From contig JAFGRY010000026.1 of the NCBI GenBank assembly GCA_016934955.1, forward strand, positions 124,001 through 188,000: DNA of 64,000 nt. The letters run 5' to 3'. The notes under the pieces are model-generated. The model saw only the letters and a list, made by a program, of their open reading frames with translations. It was not told where the DNA came from and ran no database searches. Each line of letters starts with the position of its first letter. The first letter of the stretch is position 1. Shown in pieces: positions 44,400-53,269 of this stretch. The DNA comes from a bacterium. Its GTDB lineage: Bacteria > Zhuqueibacterota > QNDG01 > JAGLOF01. The translations under genes were made by a program, and so were the position numbers.

Positions 44400-44447
44400 C
44401 TGATGAATACCTGACACAGGTAATCCACGTCTCACAGGGAGTGATCC

Positions 44448-44816
44448 ATGGACAAAGCGCGTTCAATTTTGTTTGTAGACGATGAGGAGGAAATCCTCGA
44501 AATGCTCGTCGATATTTTTTCCGAAGAAGGGTATGAGCTGCATACCGCAAGCAGCGCTGAACAGGCGAAGGCCGTGATTGAACAGAACAGAGTTGATTTC
44601 GTTCTGTCCGATCTGAAGCTGCCCGATGCATCGGGTAAAGATGTGATCAGGCATGTGAAAGACCGTTCTCCGGCCGCGGTACGGGTGCTCTCATCGGGAT
44701 ACTTCGACGTCGATTTCGGACAGATCAAACTGGACAGCCGTGATGGTACTTTCTATCTTTCCAAGCCCTGGGATCTCTTCGCCCTGAAACAGCTGGTCGC
44801 TGAAAGGCTCGCTTGA
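44448..44816 (+). CDS. Stand-alone receiver protein
   Basis: A 122-residue receiver. Acidic pair D11-D12 (LFVDDEEE), phospho-acceptor D55 (VLSDLKLPDASG), Ser/Thr in VLSSGYFD and Lys in YLSKPWD are all present. No output domain. The YLSKPWD form is typical of receivers paired with regulators of the RpfG/HD-GYP or relay type. Its stop overlaps the next start by one base, so it is coupled to the receiver-PAS protein. Confidence 0.92.
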   Translation: MDKARSILFVDDEEEILEMLVDIFSEEGYELHTASSAEQAKAVIEQNRVDFVLSDLKLPDASGKDVIRHVKDRSPAAVRVLSSGYFDVDFGQIKLDSRDGTFYLSKPWDLFALKQLVAERLA

Positions 44817-45889
44817 TGACTGAACGGGATCAGAAAACCATACTGTATGTCGACAGTGATACATACTATTCCAAACGCGCTGAAGCCGCCCTGAAGAACA
44901 GCGGGTACCGGTTTACGCTCTGTGAATCCGGATACGAGGCGCTGCGCATTATCACCGACAGGAAACCTGATCTCGTGATCGTTGATTATGATCTCGCCGA
45001 TATGAACGGCGAGGAACTCTATTCCCGTTATCTGCTTTCCCCCGAATTCAATCTGGAAAACAGAATACCCTTCATCTCTCTCTCCACAAACGGAAATATC
45101 GACAAATCGCGGCTCTACGGCCTCGGATTCAGCGGCTGCCTCTCGAAGCCGTTCCGGCAGAAGGATCTTATCGAATTCATTGAAGACTCCCTCGTTTCCC
45201 ACCAGCTGAAGGTTGAGGAAGTCCAATTCTGGGAAACCATACGACGCTCCAAGGATTTTCTCGAAGGGGTGATCGAAAGTTCCATAGATGCGATTATCAC
45301 CACCGACACCAAGGGATTCGTGACCTACTGCAACCGGGCCGCCGAAGATATGCTCGGGTACTATTTCGATGAAATTATCGGCAAGAGGATCAGCGATTTC
45401 TTCCAGGACGGCAGTACGGAGCTTCTGAAGATCAGCAGCGCGCTTCACAAGGAGAGTAAAATACAGGGATATATCTGCTCCATTAAAGACAAGAGCGGCA
45501 TCGGAATCCATGTTACCATGTCCATTTCCGTGATGCGGGATGCCAGCGGTCAGAAAGTCGGGGCTCTCAGTATCTGCAAAAAAGTGGACGGAACACTGGA
45601 AACGGGTCATGACCAGAACCGTTCCGAGCGTCTGGCCGCTATTATGGAGACAGCGGTGGCGGTGAATCATGCCATCAACAATCCGCTTGTCCCGATCCTC
45701 GGTAACGCCCAGTACCTGCTGCAGAATGAGACGATCCAGGATGATGATGTCCGCAGGAGGCTGCGCGTCATCGTCAACAATGCCCTGAGAATCCGGGAAA
45801 TAACCCAGAAGCTCGCCCGTATATCAAACCCCGTCAACAAGGAATACCTCAAAGGGACCATGATGCTCGACATCGACGGTTCGTCCTGA
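44816..45889 (+). CDS. Receiver-PAS-HisKA-like protein without ATPase domain
   Basis: A 357-residue protein: receiver (1-125; acidic pair altered to DSD in LYVDSDT, phospho-acceptor Asp in VIVDYDLADMNG, Lys in LSKPFRQ), PAS (about 150-260; AIITTDTKGFVTYCNRAAEDML) and a dimerisation domain resembling HisKA (AVAVNHAINNPLVPILGNAQ, with a His in the expected place) followed by a short tail. No HATPase domain follows; the stop is intact and the downstream sequence does not continue the frame, so this looks like a designed phosphotransfer-type protein rather than a truncation, although loss of a domain cannot be excluded. Confidence 0.82.
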   Translation: MTERDQKTILYVDSDTYYSKRAEAALKNSGYRFTLCESGYEALRIITDRKPDLVIVDYDLADMNGEELYSRYLLSPEFNLENRIPFISLSTNGNIDKSRLYGLGFSGCLSKPFRQKDLIEFIEDSLVSHQLKVEEVQFWETIRRSKDFLEGVIESSIDAIITTDTKGFVTYCNRAAEDMLGYYFDEIIGKRISDFFQDGSTELLKISSALHKESKIQGYICSIKDKSGIGIHVTMSISVMRDASGQKVGALSICKKVDGTLETGHDQNRSERLAAIMETAVAVNHAINNPLVPILGNAQYLLQNETIQDDDVRRRLRVIVNNALRIREITQKLARISNPVNKEYLKGTMMLDIDGSS

Positions 45890-45927
45890 GCCGTGCCGTT
45901 TCCCCCGCGTCTCTCCAGTATGTCCGC

Positions 45928-45956
45928 TTGACATTATTTCAATTTTTTTGTACATT
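45928..45956 (+). promoter_or_regulatory. Predicted promoter of prfB-lysS-lol operon
   Basis: TTGACA at 45928-45933 (perfect), a 17-base A/T-rich spacer, and TACATT at 45951-45956. A second TATAAT lies at 45966-45971 but has no good -35. Position, about 90 bases before the prfB ATG, fits. Confidence 0.6.
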
Positions 45957-46041
45957 TAAGACTATTATAATCACTGATGGTGAAGGTGATCGTTCTCCCT
46001 TTGGACACGCTCACCGTTACTGATAACAGCAGAGGCTGAAC

Positions 46042-47140
46042 ATGTACGAAGAATTGAAAGAGATCGTCGAAACCAACACGTCACGGCTGGAAAATCTCCG
46101 GAGGCATCTTTGACATCGAGAGGAAGGAAACACGGGTTGGTGAACTCGAAAAAGAGGCTTCCGGGCCCGATTTCTGGAATAACAACGAACAGGCGCAAAC
46201 CGTTCTCAGGGAGCTGAACGGATTAAAAGAGACCGTTGACGCCTGGCATGGCGTCAAGAAAAAAAATGATGACATAAACGAGCTTCTCGAGCTTGCCCGG
46301 GAGGAGAACGACGAATCCACCTTCACTGATATCAGTGACGATCTGACACGTATCGAGCATGATGTCGAGTCGCTGGAACTTATGAGGATGCTGGGCGGTG
46401 AGCACGACGCCAAGAACGCCATCGTCACCATCCATCCCGGTGCAGGGGGCACCGAATCGCAGGACTGGGCGGAAATGCTCTTCAGAATGTATCTTCGCTA
46501 TTGCCAGCGGCAGCACTACGAAACCGCCGTTCTCGATCTTCAGGCGGGAGAGGAAGCGGGCATTAAAAGCGCAACGATAGAGGTTCGGGGTTCCTATGCA
46601 TTCGGATATCTGAAGGCCGAAGCAGGGGTTCACCGGCTGGTGCGGATCTCCCCCTTTGATTCCCAGAGCCGTCGTCATACTTCTTTCGCTTCCGTTTTCG
46701 TCTACCCTGAGATCGATGCCGACATCGAAATCAAGATCAATCCCGCCGATCTGCGCATCGATACCTACAGAGCATCGGGCGCCGGCGGGCAGCACGTCAA
46801 TAAAACCAGTTCGGCGGTTCGGATCACCCATATTCCCAGCGGTGTGGTCGTGCAATGCCAGAATGAACGGTCCCAGTTCCAGAACAAGGCGAACGCGATG
46901 AAAATTCTCTCCGCCAGGCTCTATCAGCTGGAGCAGGAAGAGGAACAGAAGAAAATCGACGCAATGGAGAAAAACAAGAAAGAGATTGCCTGGGGAAGCC
47001 AGATCCGGTCCTACGTGTTCCATCCCTATAACATGGTCAAGGATCACCGGACCGGGCTCGACACCTCGAATATTCAGGATGTCATGGACGGCGACCTGAA
47101 TGACTTTATCAGGGCGTACCTGTTGGAATTCAACGACTAG
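46042..47140 (+). CDS. prfB: Peptide chain release factor 2 (programmed +1 frameshift)
   Basis: RF2 terminates translation at UGA and UAA. ATG 46042 opens a 23-codon frame that ends at TGA 46111-46113; the rest, in the +1 frame, runs to 47140. The junction CTT TGA C with CGGAGG upstream is the classic RF2 autoregulatory frameshift site; skipping T46111 gives a 365-residue protein of normal length. The tripeptide SPF (LVRISPFDSQSRRHTSF) and GGQ (GAGGQHVNKTSSAV) confirm RF2. It must be annotated as one gene with a ribosomal slip, not as a pseudogene or as the shorter ORF from 46382. lysS follows after 9 bp. Confidence 0.97.
46099..46114 (+). promoter_or_regulatory. prfB programmed frameshift site
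   Basis: CGGAGG (46099-46104, internal Shine-Dalgarno) is followed after three bases by CTT TGA C (46108-46114). Slow UGA decoding when RF2 is scarce lets the ribosome slip by one base on CTT. Confidence 0.95.
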
Positions 47141-47149
47141 GAGTGCAGG

Positions 47150-48640
47150 GTGGAATCACTGAATGACCTCAGAAAGCAGCGTATCGACAAGCTGGGCAGA
47201 ATACGGGATCTGAACCTCGAGCCCTTCGCCTACGCATATGAACAGACCCATTTTGCGGCGGATATCGTTGCGGCGTTTACCGGGGAAGAGCAGGAGAGCG
47301 TGTCGGTGGCGGGCCGTCTCATGACCGTCAGGCGCATGGGCAAGGCCAGTTTCGCGCATCTCATGGACCGCAGCGGCAGGATCCAGCTCTATATCAAGCA
47401 GGATCATATCGGCGAACGGTCCTACGATCTCTTCAAGCTTCTGGACATCGGTGACATCGTGGGCGTTACGGGCACGGTGTTTAAAACGCGCACCGGGGAA
47501 ACAACCGTCCTGGCGGAATCGCTGACGCTGCTGGCCAAGAATCTGCGTCCGCTTCCCATCGTCAAGGAAAAGATCGAAGACGATGAAAAAGTCATTTTCG
47601 ATCAGTTCGCGGACAAGGAAATGCGCTATCGTCAGCGGTATGTGGATCTTATTGTCAATCCCGACGTTAGAGATGTGTTCATCAAACGCTCGCGGATCGT
47701 GTCGGAGATCAGGCGTTACCTGGAAGGCAGAGGGTATCTGGAGGTTGAGACACCGGCGCTGCAGCCGATATACGGCGGCGCCCTGGCCAGGCCGTTCGTT
47801 ACGCACCATAACGCCCTCGATATGCAGCTCTTTCTCCGCATCGCCGACGAGCTCTACCTGAAACGGCTAATCGTCGGAGGGCTGGACGGTGTTTTCGAGA
47901 TCGCCAAGGATTTTCGCAACGAGGGCATGGACCGTGACCACAATCCCGAGTTTACCATGCTTGAGCTGTACGTGGCCTATCAGGACTATACATTCATGAT
48001 GGACCTGGTGGAAGACATGGTCGGCCGTCTCTGTACCGATGTGCTCGGCTCGCACACCCTGCCGTTTCACGGCCGGACCATCGATTTCAGATCGCCGTGG
48101 AAACGGATCGGCTATATGGATGCGGTCAGCGAGGCCGTGGGAGAAGAGGTGCATGACAGGGATGAAGCGGAGATCCGGAACGTCGCGAAAAAGGCCGGGA
48201 TCGATGTCGGGGATCTTTCCGGGAGGGGCGCGCTGCTGGACGCGATCTTCAGCGCCCGTGTGGAGCCGGACCTCTGGAATCCGACCTTTATCACCGATTT
48301 TCCCATCGAGCTGTCACCGCTGGCAAAAAAACATCGCTCCCGGCCGGGGCTCACCGAACGGTTCGAGGCTTTTGTGGCCGGAATGGAGCTCTGTAATTCC
48401 TTCAGCGAGCTGAACGATCCCGTCGACCAGCGGGAGCGATTCGAAGCACAGACCAGGCTGAAAGAGGCGGGCGACGAAGAGGCGATGGTGCTCGATGACG
48501 ATTACCTGCGCGCCATGGAATACGGTATGCCTCCCACCGCCGGACTGGGTATCGGCATCGACAGACTGGTGATGCTTCTGACCGATTCACCGTCAATACG
48601 GGATGTCATACTTTTTCCGACCATGCGTCCCGAACAATAA
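47150..48640 (+). CDS. lysS: Lysyl-tRNA synthetase, class II
   Basis: A 496-residue LysRS. The N-terminal OB-fold anticodon-binding domain spans about residues 50-150 ([20 protein letters not shown]). Class II motifs: [12 protein letters not shown] region (motif 1), [18 protein letters not shown] (motif 2) and [16 protein letters not shown] (motif 3). Start is GTG 47150 with TAGGAG upstream. prfB-lysS adjacency is also found in enteric bacteria. Confidence 0.97.
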   Translation: MESLNDLRKQRIDKLGRIRDLNLEPFAYAYEQTHFAADIVAAFTGEEQESVSVAGRLMTVRRMGKASFAHLMDRSGRIQLYIKQDHIGERSYDLFKLLDIGDIVGVTGTVFKTRTGETTVLAESLTLLAKNLRPLPIVKEKIEDDEKVIFDQFADKEMRYRQRYVDLIVNPDVRDVFIKRSRIVSEIRRYLEGRGYLEVETPALQPIYGGALARPFVTHHNALDMQLFLRIADELYLKRLIVGGLDGVFEIAKDFRNEGMDRDHNPEFTMLELYVAYQDYTFMMDLVEDMVGRLCTDVLGSHTLPFHGRTIDFRSPWKRIGYMDAVSEAVGEEVHDRDEAEIRNVAKKAGIDVGDLSGRGALLDAIFSARVEPDLWNPTFITDFPIELSPLAKKHRSRPGLTERFEAFVAGMELCNSFSELNDPVDQRERFEAQTRLKEAGDEEAMVLDDDYLRAMEYGMPPTAGLGIGIDRLVMLLTDSPSIRDVILFPTMRPEQ

Positions 48641-48652
48641 TCTGAAGAGGAA

Positions 48653-49903
48653 ATGACCGTGAACCTTCCCTATGAACTGTTCATCGCCCGGCGCTATCTC
48701 AAAGCCAGGAAAAAGGGCGGATTTATCAACCTGATCACCTACATCTCCATTTTCGGCGTTGCCATCGGTGTCGCGGCACTGATCATCGTTCTCTCGGTGA
48801 TGAACGGATTCGAATCGGAGGTAAGGGAACGCATTATCGGATTCGACACCCATGTGCGATTGAGGACGTTTCACGGCCAGGGGGTCGACAACTACGAAGA
48901 TGTGATCTCGAAAATAGAGAACGTCGACGGTATCATCGGTACATCACCCTATATTCTTGACAAGGGGATGCTGCGGAATGCCGACGGCAGCAGCGGCGTA
49001 ATGGTGAGGGGGGCTGACCCTGCCACCATTGATCAGGTCAGCGACATCAGGGACAATATCGTGTACGGTGAACTACAGCTTAACGAAGTGCCGCAGGCCG
49101 AAGGCAATCCGCTTCCCGGGATTGTCGTGGGCAAGTATATCGCCGACGAACTCCGCCTTGATCTGGGGGAACGGGTGTTTATCATGAGCATGGCAGGTGT
49201 TCGCAACACCTTCACGATGCCGCCGGTTCAGCCGTTCATCGTCACCGGATTTTTCGAGACCGGGTTTTACGAATACGATGCCTCATATGTCTACATTTCA
49301 CTATCCTCCGCCCAGAAACTTTTCAGGATGGAACATGAGGCGTCCGGAATCGAGATACGGCTCACCGATCTTTACCAGGCAAAACGGATTGCTGAAGCTG
49401 TTGTGGAGAAGCTCGGCGGCTGGCCCTATTACGCCCGCACCTGGTTCGAAATGCGTCAGAATCTTTTCAGCTGGATGCAGATGGAAAAATGGGCCATGTT
49501 CATCATCCTCTGCCTGATCATCATTGTCGCCGCATTCAACATTATCAGTACGCTTATCATGGTGGTAATGGACAAGACCAGGGAGATCGGCATTCTCAAA
49601 TCGATGGGGGCGAACAACCGCAGTATTTCCCGCATCTTCATTTTCGAGGGGATCGTCGTGGGGGTGCTGGGGACGATTATCGGCGGCCTGATCGGCTTTC
49701 TTCTCTGCTGGGCCCAGCAGAAATACCAGTTCTTCTCCCTGCCGGGAGATGTCTATTTCATCAATTCGCTTCCGGTGAAAATGAAAGCGCTCGATTTTCT
49801 GCTGATCTCGCTTGCGTCGCTGCTGATCTGCCTGGTATCCTCTCTCTATCCGGCGAAGAAGGCGGCCAAACTTGTTCCGGTCGATGCAATCCGTTATGAA
49901 TAG
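48653..49903 (+). CDS. lolC: Lipoprotein-releasing ABC permease (LolC/LolE family)
   Basis: A 416-residue FtsX-superfamily permease of the Lol exporter, which extracts outer-membrane-destined lipoproteins from the inner membrane. N-terminal LFIARRYLKARKKGGFINLI and first helix (residues about 24-48, ISIFGVAIGVAALIIVLSVM), a periplasmic domain, then three C-terminal helices with DKTREIGILKSMGANNRSI in the cytoplasmic loop. The family start motif and order with lolD support LolC/E rather than MacB. Only one permease gene is present here, so the exporter may be a homodimer (LolF-type) or a second gene lies elsewhere. Confidence 0.92.
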   Translation: MTVNLPYELFIARRYLKARKKGGFINLITYISIFGVAIGVAALIIVLSVMNGFESEVRERIIGFDTHVRLRTFHGQGVDNYEDVISKIENVDGIIGTSPYILDKGMLRNADGSSGVMVRGADPATIDQVSDIRDNIVYGELQLNEVPQAEGNPLPGIVVGKYIADELRLDLGERVFIMSMAGVRNTFTMPPVQPFIVTGFFETGFYEYDASYVYISLSSAQKLFRMEHEASGIEIRLTDLYQAKRIAEAVVEKLGGWPYYARTWFEMRQNLFSWMQMEKWAMFIILCLIIIVAAFNIISTLIMVVMDKTREIGILKSMGANNRSISRIFIFEGIVVGVLGTIIGGLIGFLLCWAQQKYQFFSLPGDVYFINSLPVKMKALDFLLISLASLLICLVSSLYPAKKAAKLVPVDAIRYE

Positions 49904-49913
49904 GAGACCCCGC

Positions 49914-50600
49914 GTGAAACCGTCAACCGACATACTCACTGCTGATGATATCCATAAACAGTATCGGATGGGCGATACGGATCTCCACGTGCTCAAGGGG
50001 ATCAGCCTGAGTGTCCGCAGGGGGGAGATATTGGCGATAATCGGCCACTCCGGAGCCGGAAAGAGCACGCTGCTCCATATATTCGGTACTATCGACAAAC
50101 CCTCGTCAGGATCGATCACGATTGACGGGACCGATGTCGCCCGGCTTTCCGAAGTGAAGCTCGCGGAATTCCGCAACAGCAGGATCGGGTTCGTTTTTCA
50201 GTTTCACCATCTGCTGCCCGAATTTTCCGCTCTGGAAAATGTCGCCCTTCCGGGTCTCATGGCCAGGCGTGAGAAAAAGGAGGTGTTCGGGCAGGCTGCC
50301 GGTCTGCTTCGGGACGTCGGCTTGCAGGACCGGCTCGAGCACAGGCCCCGGGAAATGTCCGGCGGGGAGCAGCAGCGTGTCGCCGTGGCCCGGGCCCTGA
50401 TTAACGATCCGCTCATGGTGCTGGCCGATGAACCTTCCGGCAATCTTGACATCAGCACCAGTCACGGACTGCACAGCCTTATGTGGGATATCACGAAAGA
50501 AAAGAAAAAAACACTTGTAATTGTAACGCACAATAGAGAACTTGCATCCCGGGCCGACAGAGTCATCGAGCTGTACGACGGAACCATTAAAATGGCTTGA
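49914..50600 (+). CDS. lolD: Lipoprotein-releasing system ATP-binding protein LolD
   Basis: A 228-residue ABC ATPase. Walker A GHSGAGKST, Q-loop FVFQFHHLLPEF, signature MSGGEQQRVAVARAL, Walker B VLADEPSGNLD and H-loop VIVTHNREL. The FQFHHLLPEF form is typical of LolD. GTG 49914 is preferred because TAGGAG at 49901-49906 is well spaced; ATG 49896 is an alternative overlapping the permease stop. Powers the adjacent LolC/E permease. Confidence 0.95.
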   Translation: MKPSTDILTADDIHKQYRMGDTDLHVLKGISLSVRRGEILAIIGHSGAGKSTLLHIFGTIDKPSSGSITIDGTDVARLSEVKLAEFRNSRIGFVFQFHHLLPEFSALENVALPGLMARREKKEVFGQAAGLLRDVGLQDRLEHRPREMSGGEQQRVAVARALINDPLMVLADEPSGNLDISTSHGLHSLMWDITKEKKKTLVIVTHNRELASRADRVIELYDGTIKMA

Positions 50601-50669
50601 AATTTGCAGGATTTTTACCGAATGCAGTGCACCGACAGTTAATGAAACCGTTGTTGAGGTATATACCAT

Positions 50670-53150
50670 ATGATTCGCAATAATTTTTCACAAAGAGTCC
50701 AGGTCGTGATTCAGCTTTCCCGGGAAGAGGCGATCCGTCTGGGACATGATTATATCGGCACCGAGCACCTGCTGCTCGGCATTATCCGGGAAAGCGGCGG
50801 CATCGCCGTGGAACTGCTGAAAAATCTCGATATCGATATAGACGATCTGAAAAAATCCATCGAAGACGCGGTCCGTTCCACGGGCGGCACCATTACCATG
50901 GGGAATATCCCCTTCACAAAACGGGGAGAACGCGTCCTGCGGGTTGCCGCCTCCCAGGCTGAAAAATTCAAATCCAATGTCATCGGCACCGAACACCTGC
51001 TGCTCGCTCTCATCAAGGACAGCGAAGGGGTCGCCGCCCAGGTGCTGTTCACCTACGGCGTCACCTATGAAAGTGTGGAGAACGAACTGAACGCCCTGCT
51101 CCGCGGCAAAGAGTCGGAAAAGAGGGAGCCGAAAGAAAAACAAAAAACGCCGGCGCTCGATCATTTCGGCAGGGATTTGACCGAGTTGGCCATGAAGGAT
51201 GAACTCGATCCCGTGATCGGCAGAAACGAGGAAATTCAGCGCGTCGCCCAGATTCTGTCCAGGCGCAAGAAAAACAATCCGGTGCTGATCGGCGAGCCCG
51301 GTGTTGGCAAAACCGCCATAGCCGAAGGGCTGGCCATGCGGATCATCGAAAAAAAGGTATCCCGTGTGCTCCATAATAAACGGGTCGTAACCCTCGATAT
51401 CGGATCCCTCGTCGCCGGCACCAAGTACCGAGGGCAGTTCGAGGAGCGGATCAAGGCGATCATGAACGAACTGGTGAAATCCAAGGACATCATTCTCTTT
51501 ATCGACGAGCTTCACACCATCGTCGGCGCGGGCGGCGCTTCCGGATCCCTCGATGCCTCCAACATGTTCAAGCCGGCCCTGGCCAGGGGAGAGCTGCAGT
51601 GCATCGGGGCCACCACCCTGGATGAGTATCGTCAGTTCATTGAAAAGGACGGTGCCCTTGAGCGCCGTTTCCAGAAAGTGCTGGTCGATCCGCCGTCGTT
51701 TGAAGATACCTACGAAATCCTCGTCGGTCTCAAACCCCGGTATGAGAAACATCACCGCGTCACCTATTCCGATGAATGTCTGCGGGAAGCGGTGCGGCTT
51801 TCGGACCGGTACATCACCGACAAGTATTTTCCCGACAAGGCCATCGATGTGGTCGATGAGGCGGGCGCCAAGGTGCATCTGGCGAACATTTCCGTTCCCA
51901 GGGAGATCACCATACTCGAAGAACGGCTGAAAGTCGTTCGTCTGGAAAAAGAGAGCGTCATCAGAAACCAGGAGTTCGAAAAAGCGGCGGTACTGCGGGA
52001 CAGGGAAAAGCGGCTGGCCGCCGAACTGCTGCAGGAAAAACAGCTCTGGGAAGATACCGAGAATGAAGTGCTCGCCGAGGTGACCACTGATGATATCGCC
52101 GAGGTTGTCTCGATGATGACCTCCATCCCGGTCTCCCGGGTGGCCCAGTCCGAGTCCGACAAACTGCTCCAGATGGCCGAGAATCTCAAGGTACGGGTGG
52201 TCGGCCAGGACGATGTGATCGAAGTGCTCAGTAAAGCCATTCAGCGTACACGGGCCGGGCTGAAAAACCCCCGTCGTCCCATCGGATCCTTTGTTTTTCT
52301 CGGGCCCACCGGAGTCGGAAAAACATACCTGGCCCATGAACTGGCAAAATATATTTTTGAGGATGAAAACGCACTCATCCGCATCGATATGACCGAGTAC
52401 ATGGAGAAATTTTCCGTCTCCCGCATGACCGGAGCCCCTCCCGGCTACGTGGGGTACGAAGAGGGGGGCCAGCTGACCGAAAAAGTGCGAAGGCATCCCT
52501 ATTCGGTGGTGCTGCTGGATGAAATCGAGAAAGCCCATCCGGATATTTTCAATATTCTTCTTCAGATCCTCGATGAGGGCCATTTGACCGACGGACTCGG
52601 CAGACGGGTCGATTTCAAGAATACGATTCTCATCATGACCTCCAATATCGGCAGCAAGCAGATCGCCACCACAGGCCTTGGCTTCGGTCAGCAGTCCGGG
52701 GTTGTCGATTACAAGAAGATGTCCTCGACCATGATGCAGGAGACCAAGAAACTGTTCATGCCCGAGTTCATCAACCGTCTCGATGAAGTGGTCGTCTTCC
52801 ATAATCTTACCAAGGACCACATCCTCAGGATCATCGACATCAGCATGCAGGAGATCATGGAGACGGCATCCGACCGTAATATCACCATTACCCTGACCCC
52901 CCCGGCCAAGGCTTATCTTGCCGAGAAGGGATACGACCCGGACTACGGCGCCCGTCAGGTGAAACGCACGCTGAGAAAATATATCGAAGATCCGCTTGCG
53001 GAAGAGATCCTCAAGGGCACGTTCAAAGACGGCAGCCATATTCTCATTAAAAAGAATAACAACGAACTCGAGTTTGAAGAGCACGGCGCTCAGAAACAGG
53101 ATAAAAAGAAAAAAGTCACCGATGCGGAATCGGTGAATCCGAAAAAATAA
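50670..53150 (+). CDS. clpC: ATP-dependent Clp protease ATP-binding subunit ClpC
   Basis: An 826-residue Hsp100 unfoldase that feeds ClpP. Two Clp N-repeats (about 1-75 and 80-150), D1 with Walker [14 protein letters not shown], a UVR/M-domain stretch ([17 protein letters not shown], about 430), D2 with Walker [13 protein letters not shown], and a C-terminal sensor domain. The single short M domain with UVR motif marks ClpC rather than ClpB. The tail is lysine-rich. No mcsA/mcsB or ctsR gene is next to it. A palindrome GGTATATACC lies just before the start. The long open frame on the opposite strand is a shadow. Confidence 0.96.
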   Translation: MIRNNFSQRVQVVIQLSREEAIRLGHDYIGTEHLLLGIIRESGGIAVELLKNLDIDIDDLKKSIEDAVRSTGGTITMGNIPFTKRGERVLRVAASQAEKFKSNVIGTEHLLLALIKDSEGVAAQVLFTYGVTYESVENELNALLRGKESEKREPKEKQKTPALDHFGRDLTELAMKDELDPVIGRNEEIQRVAQILSRRKKNNPVLIGEPGVGKTAIAEGLAMRIIEKKVSRVLHNKRVVTLDIGSLVAGTKYRGQFEERIKAIMNELVKSKDIILFIDELHTIVGAGGASGSLDASNMFKPALARGELQCIGATTLDEYRQFIEKDGALERRFQKVLVDPPSFEDTYEILVGLKPRYEKHHRVTYSDECLREAVRLSDRYITDKYFPDKAIDVVDEAGAKVHLANISVPREITILEERLKVVRLEKESVIRNQEFEKAAVLRDREKRLAAELLQEKQLWEDTENEVLAEVTTDDIAEVVSMMTSIPVSRVAQSESDKLLQMAENLKVRVVGQDDVIEVLSKAIQRTRAGLKNPRRPIGSFVFLGPTGVGKTYLAHELAKYIFEDENALIRIDMTEYMEKFSVSRMTGAPPGYVGYEEGGQLTEKVRRHPYSVVLLDEIEKAHPDIFNILLQILDEGHLTDGLGRRVDFKNTILIMTSNIGSKQIATTGLGFGQQSGVVDYKKMSSTMMQETKKLFMPEFINRLDEVVVFHNLTKDHILRIIDISMQEIMETASDRNITITLTPPAKAYLAEKGYDPDYGARQVKRTLRKYIEDPLAEEILKGTFKDGSHILIKKNNNELEFEEHGAQKQDKKKKVTDAESVNPKK

Positions 53151-53269
53151 CGGCCGCTGCGGGCGCCGCCGGCAGAAAGAACGTCAGCAGGCGGCACCGC
53201 AACGGATCGATCTGTACAGCCGGACTGCCGGTGTGGTTTCGCTCAATTCCTACTATCCAAGAGAAATGC

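Larger units (their letters stand above)
44079..44447. other. 369-bp regulatory intergenic region
   Basis: No gene is evident. The region holds a hairpin-like inverted repeat (GAACGGG 44210-44216 with CCCGTTC 44236-44242), two tandem GGCAAAT-N3-GCC[CT] elements 21 bp apart, and a sigma-54-like promoter, all described separately. GGGAG precedes the next ATG. Confidence 0.6.

Noticed and set aside
46382..47140. Release-factor ORF starting at an internal ATG, implying a broken prfB
   Set aside because: The upstream 23-codon frame and CTT TGA C slip site restore a full-length RF2.
50688..53084. A 798-codon open frame on the minus strand opposite clpC
   Set aside because: It mirrors the clpC reading frame, has no recognisable domain and reflects codon bias; clpC is unmistakable.
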